NCBI GenBank assembly: GCA_947581825.1
Contig: CANPVP010000001.1
Location: 101,606 to 165,605, forward strand
Direction: 5' to 3'
DNA: 64,000 nucleotides
From: an uncultured Clostridia bacterium
GTDB lineage: Bacteria > Bacillota > Clostridia > TANB77 > CAG-508
Shown here: positions 17,719 to 27,700 of the stretch, one piece after another
Numbering within the stretch: position 1 is the stretch's first letter
Layout of the letters: the number at the start of each line of letters is the position of its first letter
Program-made: the position numbers and the translations under genes
Notes under the pieces: generated by a model
The model's input: only the letters and a program-made list of their open reading frames with translations
Told to the model about the DNA's origin: nothing
The model's database searches: none

Positions 17719-18270
17719 ATGACTTTGGATAAAAGTAATATGAAAAAAATGTGCAGTTTTTGCGTAAGTGATTGGCATACTGCTACCACTATACTTCCAT
17801 ATGTGAAACAAAAAACAGAAAATAATGAAAAAGTAATTTCAATATTTGAAAAAGAAATAGAAAGCAATATAATCGAATTATTAAAAAGAATGAATATAGA
17901 TAAAAATACAAAAGATAAAATAGCAAAAATAAACTGGAAATCTAAGGATTGGCAAAAATATGAACAATTTGAATATTTCATGGAAGAAAATTATACAAAA
18001 GATATAAGCGTAATAGTAAATGGCAATAATGAGTATATCAATAAAATTAATTCATATGTAAATGAATGGGTAGAAAAAAACAATATTAGATTTAAGAAAG
18101 ATAATAGTAGCATAAATTTAATTAGTTGTTATGATTTATCTCAAGATGTAAAGCAAGAAAATATATTACCTCAATATGAATATATACTAAATACATCTGG
18201 AGAGAAAAAAATAGAGAAATATTTTGAGCAAAATGATTCAGAAGTAAAAAAATTTAAAATTACTCAATAA
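17719..18270 (+). CDS. Hypothetical protein under palindromic operator control
   Basis: 183 residues starting at ATG 17719 after AGGAGG (the TTG at 17704 lies before the site). Near the N-terminus is MCSFCVSDWHTATTILPYV, with CxxC and a nearby His. The rest is charged, Lys/Glu/Asn-rich and predicted mainly helical, with no signal peptide or membrane segment. I do not recognise it. It is divergent from spoIIR and monocistronic (own promoter and terminator). The CxxC...H could bind metal, and the operator suggests it is induced by a specific signal. Confidence 0.6.
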   Translation: MTLDKSNMKKMCSFCVSDWHTATTILPYVKQKTENNEKVISIFEKEIESNIIELLKRMNIDKNTKDKIAKINWKSKDWQKYEQFEYFMEENYTKDISVIVNGNNEYINKINSYVNEWVEKNNIRFKKDNSSINLISCYDLSQDVKQENILPQYEYILNTSGEKKIEKYFEQNDSEVKKFKITQ

Positions 18271-18275
18271 TACAA

Positions 18276-18312
18276 AAAAATAGAGCATTTGTAAATGCTT
18301 TATTTTTTTTTG
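18276..18312 (+). terminator. Rho-independent terminator
   Basis: agcattt-gt-aaatgct stem (18284-18299) followed by a long T-run. Confidence 0.8.
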
Positions 18313-18360
18313 TAATTTTTCTAGAATAAAATAATATATATAAAGCATACAAAAGAAATA

Positions 18361-18389
18361 TTGACTTACGGAATAATATGTTGTAAGAT
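18361..18389 (+). promoter_or_regulatory. Sigma-A promoter of the UDP-sugar pyrophosphorylase
   Basis: TTGACT (18361-18366), 17 bases, TAAGAT (18384-18389). The leader of about 70 bases contains actagttttttacactag, a weak hairpin, before GGAGG. Confidence 0.65.
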
Positions 18390-18463
18390 AAGAATGATAA
18401 GTCTGGATATTAGACTTTTACTAATTTTTTATACTAGTTTTTTACACTAGAATGGAGGTTCCT

Positions 18464-19729
18464 ATGAATGAAAAATATGAAGAAGCAAAAAAAATAGCAG
18501 AGAAATATAATCAAGAGCATTTATTAAATTGCTATGAAAAATTAGATGAAGAAAACAAAGAAAAATTATTGGATCAAATATTAAATATAAATTTTGAACA
18601 AATTTCTGAGTTGTATGAAAAAACAAAAAAAACATCTAACGTAATACCAGGAGAGGGCGAAGTAAAAGCTATTTCATATATTGACAAAGATAAAATATCA
18701 GAAGACAAATTAAATGAATATAGAAAAAAGGGTAAAAATGTAATAAAAGAAGGTCATTATGCAGTAGTTACAATGGCCGGAGGGCAAGGAACAAGATTAG
18801 GATTTAATGGACCAAAAGGAACATATAACCTAGGTGATGGAATTAAGAAAACACTTTTTGAAATAATATCAGATACAATAAAAACAGCAAAAGTAGAAAA
18901 TGAAGCTATAACAATACCATGGTATGTTATGACAAGTAGAGAAAACAATGCAGATACAGTGAAATTCTTTAAAGAAAATAACTATTTTGGTTTACCAGAA
19001 AGTGATGTCGATTTCTTCATACAAGGAGAACTTCCAATGGTAGGTAAAAATGGAAAAATATTAATAGATGAAACAGGAATAGTAAAAGAAGCAGCTGATG
19101 GACATGGTGGAGTATTTTCAGCAATGTATAAAGATGGAATTGTTGAAGATATGCAAAAACGTGGAATTGAATGGGTATTTATAGCAGGAGTAGATAATAT
19201 ATTAGCTAAAATAGTAGATCCAATTGCAACAGGAATTGCAATTGATAAAAAAGTTTTAGCAACAGGAAAATCTGTTGTAAAAGCAAATGCAAAAGAAAAA
19301 GTAGGAGTTTTTTGTAAGAAAAACAATAAACCATATGTTATAGAGTATTCTGAAATAACAGATGAAATGGCAGAAATGATAAATGGAGATGGAGAACTTA
19401 TATACGGAGAATCACATATTTTATGCAACTTATTTAATATAAAAGCAATAGAATCAATGTGCAAGAGCACATTACCATACCATTCAGCATTTAAAAAAGC
19501 AAAATACATTAATGAATATGGAGAATTAGTTGTGCCAACAGAACCAAATGCATTTAAATTTGAGAGCTTCATGTTTGATGCTTTTGAAAGATTAGATGAT
19601 ATGGCAATTTTAAGAGTAAAGAGAGAAGAAGAATTTGCCCCAATAAAAAATGCAGAAGGTGTAGATAGTCCTGAAACAGCAAGAAGATTATACTTAGATT
19701 TTATGGGAAAAGATTATATTGGAAAATAA
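18464..19729 (+). CDS. UDP-sugar pyrophosphorylase (UDPGP type 1 family)
   Basis: 421 residues. The nucleotide-binding signature MAGGQGTRLGFNGPKGTYNL is that of the eukaryote-like UDPGP/AGX family rather than GalU. FIAGVDNILAKIVDP and the downstream LPYHSAFKKAKY also fit. The family makes UDP-glucose or UDP-GlcNAc from the sugar-1-phosphate and UTP. With phosphoglucomutase and a cyclic glucan synthase downstream, UDP-glucose is the likely product (inference). Start at ATG 18464; the ATG at 18452 overlaps the GGAGG site. Confidence 0.9.
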   Translation: MNEKYEEAKKIAEKYNQEHLLNCYEKLDEENKEKLLDQILNINFEQISELYEKTKKTSNVIPGEGEVKAISYIDKDKISEDKLNEYRKKGKNVIKEGHYAVVTMAGGQGTRLGFNGPKGTYNLGDGIKKTLFEIISDTIKTAKVENEAITIPWYVMTSRENNADTVKFFKENNYFGLPESDVDFFIQGELPMVGKNGKILIDETGIVKEAADGHGGVFSAMYKDGIVEDMQKRGIEWVFIAGVDNILAKIVDPIATGIAIDKKVLATGKSVVKANAKEKVGVFCKKNNKPYVIEYSEITDEMAEMINGDGELIYGESHILCNLFNIKAIESMCKSTLPYHSAFKKAKYINEYGELVVPTEPNAFKFESFMFDAFERLDDMAILRVKREEEFAPIKNAEGVDSPETARRLYLDFMGKDYIGK

Positions 19730-19800
19730 TTGCGTTTTTGCGTTGTTAAAATGTAAAATTATACATTATTAATTATTAAATATTCATTGCAATGCAAAGG

Positions 19801-19864
19801 CATTGCACATCTGTAGGGGCGACCATTGGTCGCCCGCAAAACAAAAAACAGTAGAGATGTTAAT
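19801..19864. repeat. GTAGGGGCG palindromic repeat, copy 1
   Basis: cattgcacatctgtagggg, stem ggcgacca/tggtcgcc (19819-19834), then cgcaaaac and the conserved tail gtagagatgttaat. Six related copies lie elsewhere in the window. It is preceded at 19750-19800 by an A+T-rich segment also seen before the 49395 copy. Confidence 0.85.
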
Positions 19865-19894
19865 ATAAATAAAGAAAGAAAGGAACGAAAGAGA

Positions 19895-21619
19895 ATGGAC
19901 TATTTAAAAGTATATGAAGACTGGTGTAATAACGAAGTATTTGATGAAAATACAAGAAAAGAACTAATTAACCTAAAAGGAAATGACGAAGAAATAAAAG
20001 ATAGATTTTATAAAGAATTAGAATTCGGAACAGCAGGACTAAGAGGAGTAATTGGTGCAGGAACAAATCGTATGAACAAATATACAGTTGGTAAAGCTAC
20101 ACAAGGTTTAGCAAATTTTATAGTAAAAAATAATGTACAAGATAAAGGTGTAGTAATAGCATACGATTCAAGAATAATGTCAGATGAATTCAGTGAGCAA
20201 ACAGCTTTAATTTTAAATGCAAATGGAATAAAAACATATTTATTTGAATCATTAAGGCCAACTCCTGTATTATCATTTTCAGTTAGAGAATTGAAATGTA
20301 CAGCAGGAATAGTTATAACAGCAAGCCATAATCCACCAGAATACAACGGATATAAGGTTTACTGGCAAGATGGAGCTCAAATATCAAACCCTATTGATAA
20401 AGGAATAATGGAAGAAATAAATAAAATAAAAGATTATTCTGAAATAAAGACAATGAATAAAGAAGAAGCAACAGCAAAAGGTTTATTCAATATAGTTGGA
20501 AAACAAGTAGACGATAGATATATAGAGGAATTAAAAAAATTAGTAATAAATAAAGAAATAATAGATGAGGAATCAGATGAATTAAAAATAGTATATACAC
20601 CACTTCATGGAACTGGAGCAGTAATGGCAAAAAGAATTTTAAGCGAATTAGGATTTAAAAATATTTTTGTAGTTCCAGAACAAGAAAAGCCAGATGGAAG
20701 ATTTCCAACAGTAACATATCCAAATCCAGAAGATCCAAAAGCTTTTGAATTAGCATTAAAATTAGCAGCAGAAAAAGATGCAGACATAATTTTAGCAAAT
20801 GATCCAGATGCAGATAGAATAGGAATGTTTGTAAAAAATCCAAAAACAGGAGAATATATACTATTTAATGGAAATATGACAGGCCTTTTAATTGCTGATT
20901 ATATATTATCTTCAAGAAAAGAAAAAGGAACATTACCAGCAAATGCAGCAATAATAAAAACGATAGTATCATCAAACATGACAGAAGAAATAGCAAAATA
21001 TTATAATGTAAAACTATTTGAAGTTTTAACAGGATTTAAAAATATAGCTGAAAAAATTAGACAATTTGAAGTAGATCATAGCTATGACTGCTTATATGGA
21101 TTTGAGGAAAGCTACGGATGTCTAATTGGAACTCATGCAAGAGATAAAGACGGAATTGTAGCTGCAATGATGTTATGCGAAATCGCAGCAGTATGCAAGA
21201 AAAATGGAATTACAATCTATGATAGAATGATAGAAATGTACGAAAAATATGGATATTACAAAGAAGGTCAAGTAGCTGTTACTTTAAAAGGAGCAGATGG
21301 GGCTGTTAAAATAAAAGAGATGATGGAAAAGATGAGAAACAATCCACCAAAACAAATTGGAGAATATACAGTATTAGCAGTAAGAGACTACAACTTTGGT
21401 AAGATTAATAATTTAGTAGAAAATAAAGTCGTAGAAGCGGATTTACCAAAATCAAATGTTTTATACTATGAATTAGATAAAGATGCTTGGTGTTGTATAC
21501 GTCCATCAGGAACAGAACCAAAAGTAAAAATGTATATAGGAATAAAAGGAAACAATCTAGAAGACGCAGGAACAAAATTAGAAGAATTAAAGAAAGCAAT
21601 GGCAGAAATAGCAGAATAA
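19895..21619 (+). CDS. pgcA: Phosphoglucomutase / phosphomannomutase
   Basis: 574 residues, the length of PgcA-type alpha-phosphoglucomutases. The active-site phosphoserine loop is TASHNPPEYNGYK. The metal loop DPDADRIG and sugar-binding GFEESYG follow, with C-terminal phosphate-binding RPSGTEPKVKMY. It interconverts glucose-6-phosphate and glucose-1-phosphate. Start at ATG 19895 behind AAAGGAACG; a longer in-frame reading from 19826 runs through a repeat element and is not real. It supplies substrate for the UDP-sugar pyrophosphorylase just upstream. Confidence 0.94.
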   Translation: MDYLKVYEDWCNNEVFDENTRKELINLKGNDEEIKDRFYKELEFGTAGLRGVIGAGTNRMNKYTVGKATQGLANFIVKNNVQDKGVVIAYDSRIMSDEFSEQTALILNANGIKTYLFESLRPTPVLSFSVRELKCTAGIVITASHNPPEYNGYKVYWQDGAQISNPIDKGIMEEINKIKDYSEIKTMNKEEATAKGLFNIVGKQVDDRYIEELKKLVINKEIIDEESDELKIVYTPLHGTGAVMAKRILSELGFKNIFVVPEQEKPDGRFPTVTYPNPEDPKAFELALKLAAEKDADIILANDPDADRIGMFVKNPKTGEYILFNGNMTGLLIADYILSSRKEKGTLPANAAIIKTIVSSNMTEEIAKYYNVKLFEVLTGFKNIAEKIRQFEVDHSYDCLYGFEESYGCLIGTHARDKDGIVAAMMLCEIAAVCKKNGITIYDRMIEMYEKYGYYKEGQVAVTLKGADGAVKIKEMMEKMRNNPPKQIGEYTVLAVRDYNFGKINNLVENKVVEADLPKSNVLYYELDKDAWCCIRPSGTEPKVKMYIGIKGNNLEDAGTKLEELKKAMAEIAE

Positions 21620-21627
21620 TGTGAAAA

Positions 21628-21671
21628 AATTGCACAAACGTAGGGGCGATCATTGATCGCCCAATTTTTTT
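21628..21671 (+). terminator. Repeat copy 2 (GTAGGGGCG family) acting as terminator of pgcA
   Basis: aattgcacaaacgtagg followed by the stem gggcgatca/tgatcgccc (21643-21661) and T7. The stem differs from copy 1 at a paired position (gacca/tggtc versus gatca/tgatc), a compensatory change. The GTAGAGATGTT tail is missing. Confidence 0.75.
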
Positions 21672-21762
21672 GTGAATAATGAATAATTGATGTTATTTTT
21701 TCGTATACTTTCCTTTTTGTTGGTAAAACTAAGGTTAAAACCAATAAAGGAGAGTGAAAACT

Positions 21763-24700
21763 TTGCGTACTGCAAAAGCACTTAGAATACAAGGCGCAAT
21801 TATTGATAAAAAAGAGTTGGAAAAGTATTTGGAGAATATTGCTTCTGATCATATTTTGGAAAAATTCTCCTCTAAAAACACTTATCCTATTTATAGTGTT
21901 ATTAATAATTTGAAATATATAACTAAAACTTATGATATTTTGAATGATAATTTGAAAAATGGTATTACTATTCATCCTGCTGGTGAATGGTTGCTTGATA
22001 ATTTATACATTATAGAAGAAGCGGCTAAAAGTGTTATTAAAGATTTATCTATGAAGAAGTATACTCGTACTCTTGGTTTGGCAAGTGGAATGTATAAGGG
22101 ATTTGCTAGGGTTTATGTTTTGGCTTCTGAAATTGTTGCTTATACGGATTCTAAATTTGATAGCAAAGTTTTAAAGGATTTATTATCTGCTTATCAGAGA
22201 AAGAAGACTCTTAATATGGAAGAGATTTGGGATATTAATTTGTATCTAAAAATAGCTCTGATAGAGAATATTACCGTTATCTGTGAGAGAATCTATAGTG
22301 CGGAAATTCAAAAATGCAAAGTTGAAAATATTATTGAGAGGTTGATTGAGAAGAAAAGTAAAAAGGAGCTTAAGTTTAATAATAAATATACTATGAAAAA
22401 TATTGATAGTGAGGAATTTAAGTACCCTTTTATTGAATATATGTCATATAAGCTTAAAAAATATGGAAAAATGGCTACTGGCTTCAATTATGTTTTAGAA
22501 GAACAGGTTGAGAAGATGGGAACTAATGTTGCAGAAGTTATAAAAAAAGAACATTATGATATGGCTTTGAGGAAGGTGTCTATCGGTAATGCTATTAAAA
22601 GTTTAAAAGAGCTTCAGTCTATTAATTTTTTGGAAATTTTTGAAGACATTAATGGTGTAGAAGAGATTTTAAGAAAAGATCCTGAGGGAATCTATTCTAA
22701 AATGTCGTTTAAGACAAAGTCTATGTATAGAAATGCTATAAAAGAATTGTCTGTAAAAACAAAAATATCAGAAATTTATATAGCTAAGAAGGCTTTGGCT
22801 TTAGCTATGAATGATAAGGAAAGTTATGGTGATTCTGATAATAAAAGTAAAGGGTTAACTAAAGGTAGAAAAACATCGCATATCGGGTATTATTTAATTG
22901 ATAAAGGTATAAATGAATTAATTGATAAATTGGAAATTGGAAGAAATAGAATTAGTAGCAAGCAGGGTTTTGTTAAAGATTATGATGCTGAAGTAAGAGC
23001 TTATTGTTTAGTAATACTAGTTGTTTCTTCATTTATTTCAATTTGGGCGAGCTTATATTTTTTTAGAAAAACTTCTAATGTATTTCTTACTCTTTTAGAG
23101 TTTTTTATATTATTTATACCGATAACAGAGATTGTTGTTCAGGTTATTCAATATGTGTTAAATAAGTTGGTTAAAACTAAAGAAATTCCAAAGTTGGATT
23201 TAATAAATGGTGTTCCTGAGGAACTTTCTTCTGTTGTGGTTATTCCTACTATTTTAAATAATAGAAAAAAGGTTAAAGAGCTTATGAGAAAGCTTGAGGT
23301 TTTTTATCTTGCAAATAAAAGTGATAATTTATATTTTTGCTTACTTGGGGACGTAACTGCTTCAGCTAAGATTAATGAAGATGTGGATGATGAGATTATT
23401 GATGAAGGTTTAAAAGAAGTTGAGAGGTTAAATAAAAAATATTCCGAAAATAATATGTTCCCTAAGTTTCATTTTTTATATAGGAGTAGAGTGTGGTCTA
23501 GTGGTGAAAGTTGTTATTTGGGCTGGGAAAGAAAAAGAGGATTACTTACACAATTTAATGAATTTTTATTGAATAATGAGGAGAATAAGTTTAGAGTAAA
23601 TACTTTCGAAGATAGCAAAAAGGCTAAATGTGATGAGGGAGATAAATGTAATGTTAATTTTCCGAGATTTAAGTATGTTATTACTTTAGATGCTGATACA
23701 AATTTAACTCTAAATTCTGGGTTGGAGTTGATTGGTGCTATGGCTCATATTTTGAATAAGCCTATTCTAAATAATGATGGTATTGTGTCTGAAGGATACG
23801 GAATTATGCAACCTAGAGTTGGAGTTGGTTTGTTAGAGTCTAGAAGAAGCTTGTTTACGCAAATTTATGCAAATGATGGCGGAGTGGATTTGTACGCGAA
23901 TGCTATTTCTGATATTTATCAGGATAATTTTGGAGAAGGAATTTATACAGGCAAAGGTATTTACGATTTGAGAGTGTTTTCTCAAGTTCTTAAAAATGAA
24001 ATACCAGATAATACTGTTTTAAGTCATGATTTGTTGGAAGGTAATTACTTAAGGTGTGGTTTAGCTAGTGATATTGTTTTGCTTGATGGATATCCATATA
24101 AGTATAATGCTTATAGTTCAAGACAGCATAGATGGATAAGAGGAGATTGGCAGATTGTAAGATGGCTTAAAAAGTATATTAGGGATAAGAACGGAAATAG
24201 AAAGAAAAATCCTTTAAGTTTTTTATCAAAATTTAAGATTATAGATAATTTAAGAAGAAGCTTATTAGATTTTTTTTCTGTTGTTAATATAATTTTTCTC
24301 ATTGTTGTAGGTGTATTTTATAAAAAGAGTTTTACATGGATTATTTTATTAACTATTTTTGCTAATATAGTGCCTTTAATTTTGAATATAGTTAATAATG
24401 TTGTGTTTAAAAGAGAGAATATTAAAAAGCAGAAAACTTTTGTAAAAAGAATTACAGGTTTAGAGGCAACATTTTGGAGAATGCTTATTAATTTTTCGGT
24501 TTTACCATATCAGGCTTATGAGGCTATTAATGCTATTGCTAAGACCATTTATAGAGTTAAATTTAGTAAAAAGCACTTGCTTGAATGGTGTACTGCGGAG
24601 GAAGCGGAAGTACGAGGAAGAACAGATTTAACTTCATATTATAAAACTATGATTATAAATGTTTTTTGTGGTATTATTGCTTTTTTTTGGAATCCAATTC

Positions 24701-27700
24701 TTTCTTTTTTGTGGATTATAGCACCTTTGATTGTTTGGTATGTGAGTAAAGAAAATAAAGAGGATAGTAAATTAAAAGAACTTTCGGAGGCTGATAAAAC
24801 ATATATTTCGGAAATAGCTCGAGAAACATGGGGATATTTTGAAGAATATATAAATAAAGAGAATAATTTTTTGCCTCCTGATAATTTTCAGGAGGATAGA
24901 TGTTTTGAAATTGTTGATAGAACATCTTCTACCAATATTGGACTGGCATTATTAACAATAGTTTCTGCATATGATTTGGGATATATTGATTTAAAAAATG
25001 CTATAGGATTAATTGGTAAAATGTTAAATGTGATTGAACAATTAGATAAATGGAATGGGCATTTATATAATTGGTATAATATAAAAACTTTAAAACCGCT
25101 AGTCCCTAGATATGTTTCTACAGTTGATAGTGGCAATTTTATAGGATATTTATATACCATAAAAGGTTTTTTGGAGGAGATTATACAAAATAATGAAGTA
25201 GATAAGAGTGAATTAGATTATGATTTAAATGATTTAATAAAAATTATAGACAATATTATTATTAATACGGATTTTTCTTTGTTATACAGTAATGAGAAAG
25301 GAATTTTTTCAATTGGGTTTAATGTAGAGGAAAATAAACTTACTGATTCTTATTATGATTTGCTTGCTTCTGAAGCGAGACAGGCAAGTTTAATTGCGAT
25401 TGCTAAAAAAGATGTTACTTCAAAACATTGGAATAATTTAAGTAGAACTCTAACTGTTTTAGGTAAGTATAAAGGACTCATTTCGTGGTCAGGTACTGCT
25501 TTTGAATATTTTATGCCTAATATTAATATTCCTAAATATCCTGGAAGTCTTTTAGATGAGTCTTCTAAATTTATGTTGATGAGTCAGAAAAAATATGCTG
25601 AGAAGCTGGGAACTGCTTGGGGAATATCGGAGTCTGCTTTTAATTTAAGAGATTTTAATTCAAATTATCAATATAAAGCTTTTGGAATTCCGTGGCTTGG
25701 GTTAAAAAGAGGACTTGCTGATGAGATGGTAGTTTCTTCTTATGGTAGTATATTAACTATAACTGAAAATCCAGTAGATGTAGTTAAAAATTTGAAAGTT
25801 CTAGAAAAGCAAGGAATGCATGGAAGATTTGGCTTTTTTGAAGCTTTAGATTATACACCTGAAAGGCTTTCATATGGTAAATCTTCAGAACCTGTAAAAA
25901 CGTATATGGCTCATCATCAAGCTTTAATATTGCTTTCTATAAATAATTTATTTAATGATAATATTTTGCAAAAGAGATTTATGAGAAATCCAGAAATAGA
26001 AGGTTTGGACATTTTATTACAAGAAAAAATGCCAGAAACCGCTTTAGTTACAAAAGAGAAAAAAGAAAAGGTTGAAAAAATTAAGTATTCTGGTTATGAG
26101 AGTTATAGTGAGAAAATATATACTAGAGTGGATGATAGATTGAATAGATTTAATGTTATTTCAAATGGAGAATATTCAATTATTTTAAATGAAAGAGGAG
26201 AAGGTTATAGTAAGTATAAAAATGTATTAATTAATAGATATAAAAACACAACAGATTATTCTCAAGGAATTAATGTGTATATTAAAAATGTAACTAAAAA
26301 TAGTAATAAGGAAAAAAGAAATGTTTGGAGCAGTATTAATTTAAAGAATAGTAAAGCTCCAGATGAGTTTGCAGTACATTTTACTCCGAGTGAAGATAAA
26401 TATGTTAGAAAGGATGGAGCAATTGAGACTACTACAAAAATTGTAATTGATCCGAATAATCCAATCGAAATAAGAAGTGTTGAAATTAAAAATAATGGTA
26501 ATCAAGAGGAATGCTTTGAGGTTACTGGATATATAGAACCAGTATTATCTAGTATGCAAGATGATTATTCTCATATGGCTTTTAATAATCTATTTTTGAA
26601 GTATGAGAAAGATGATGAGAATATTATAGTTAAAAGAAATGTTAGAAATCCAAGTTTAAGTCCTATTTTTTTAGCTACAGATTTAGTATCAAATGCAGAA
26701 ACGGTTGGAGACCTTGAATATGAAATTAATAAAGATAAATTATATCAGGGAAGAATTGATATTCCTGAGAAAATCTTAAATTCTGTTCCTTTTTCTAACA
26801 GTTTAGGGTTAGTGGTAGAACCATGTATTGCTTTGCGAAGGACTATCAAAGTTCAGCCAAATGAGAGGGTGATTTTAAATTTAGTTATTTCTGTTGGAGA
26901 AAATAGAGATGATGTTGTTAATAATTTAAATAAATATAAGAATTTTGAAAATGCTGATAGATTATATGAGCTTTCAAAAGTTAAAGCAGAAGAAGAGGCA
27001 AGATACCTAGGGGTTAAAGGAAAGGATATTTTAGTTTATCAAAAAATAATGTCATATTTATTATTTCAAAATCCAATGAAAGCTATAATTCTAAATGAAA
27101 TTAAGTATAATAAAATGCAGAAATTTAATTATAGACAAAAAGATTTATGGAAATATGGAATATCTGGAGATTTGCCAATTCTTTTGTTGAAGGTTAAAAG
27201 TGCTAATGATAAAGATATTATAAGGGAAGTTTTAAAGGCTTTTGAATATCTTAAAACTAAAAATGTATTTTTCGATTTAGTAATTTTAAATGAAGAAGAA
27301 AATTCATATGAGAGATATGTAAAAGATATAATTCAAACAGAGATTCTAAATAATCAATTAGGATATTTGCAAAATATTAATGGTGGAATTTTCGTATTAG
27401 ATTTGATAGATTTAGAGGATAAGGATTTGTTCGATTTCGTTTCTAATTTAGTTGTAGATGCTAAACTTGGAAATTTAAGTACTAATATAAATGATTTGGA
27501 AGAGGAAATTTTAGAAAACAATAAGAATCAAATTATTGATGTTAATGCCACACAAGATGTAATATGTAATGATTCAAGTGATAGAGCTAAATTTAATGAT
27601 AATGAGTTTTTTTGTACGGAATGTAATTTCTTTAATGGATATGGTGGCTTTTCAAAGGATGGAAAAGAGTATCGATTTGTTGTTAATAGAGAGAATCGAG

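Noticed and set aside
18982..19572. 196-codon open frame on the minus strand
   Set aside because: Antisense to the well-supported UDP-sugar pyrophosphorylase; no start site and no protein-like composition.
19826..19894. N-terminal extension of phosphoglucomutase
   Set aside because: The extra 23 codons read through a repeat tail and the true ribosome binding site.
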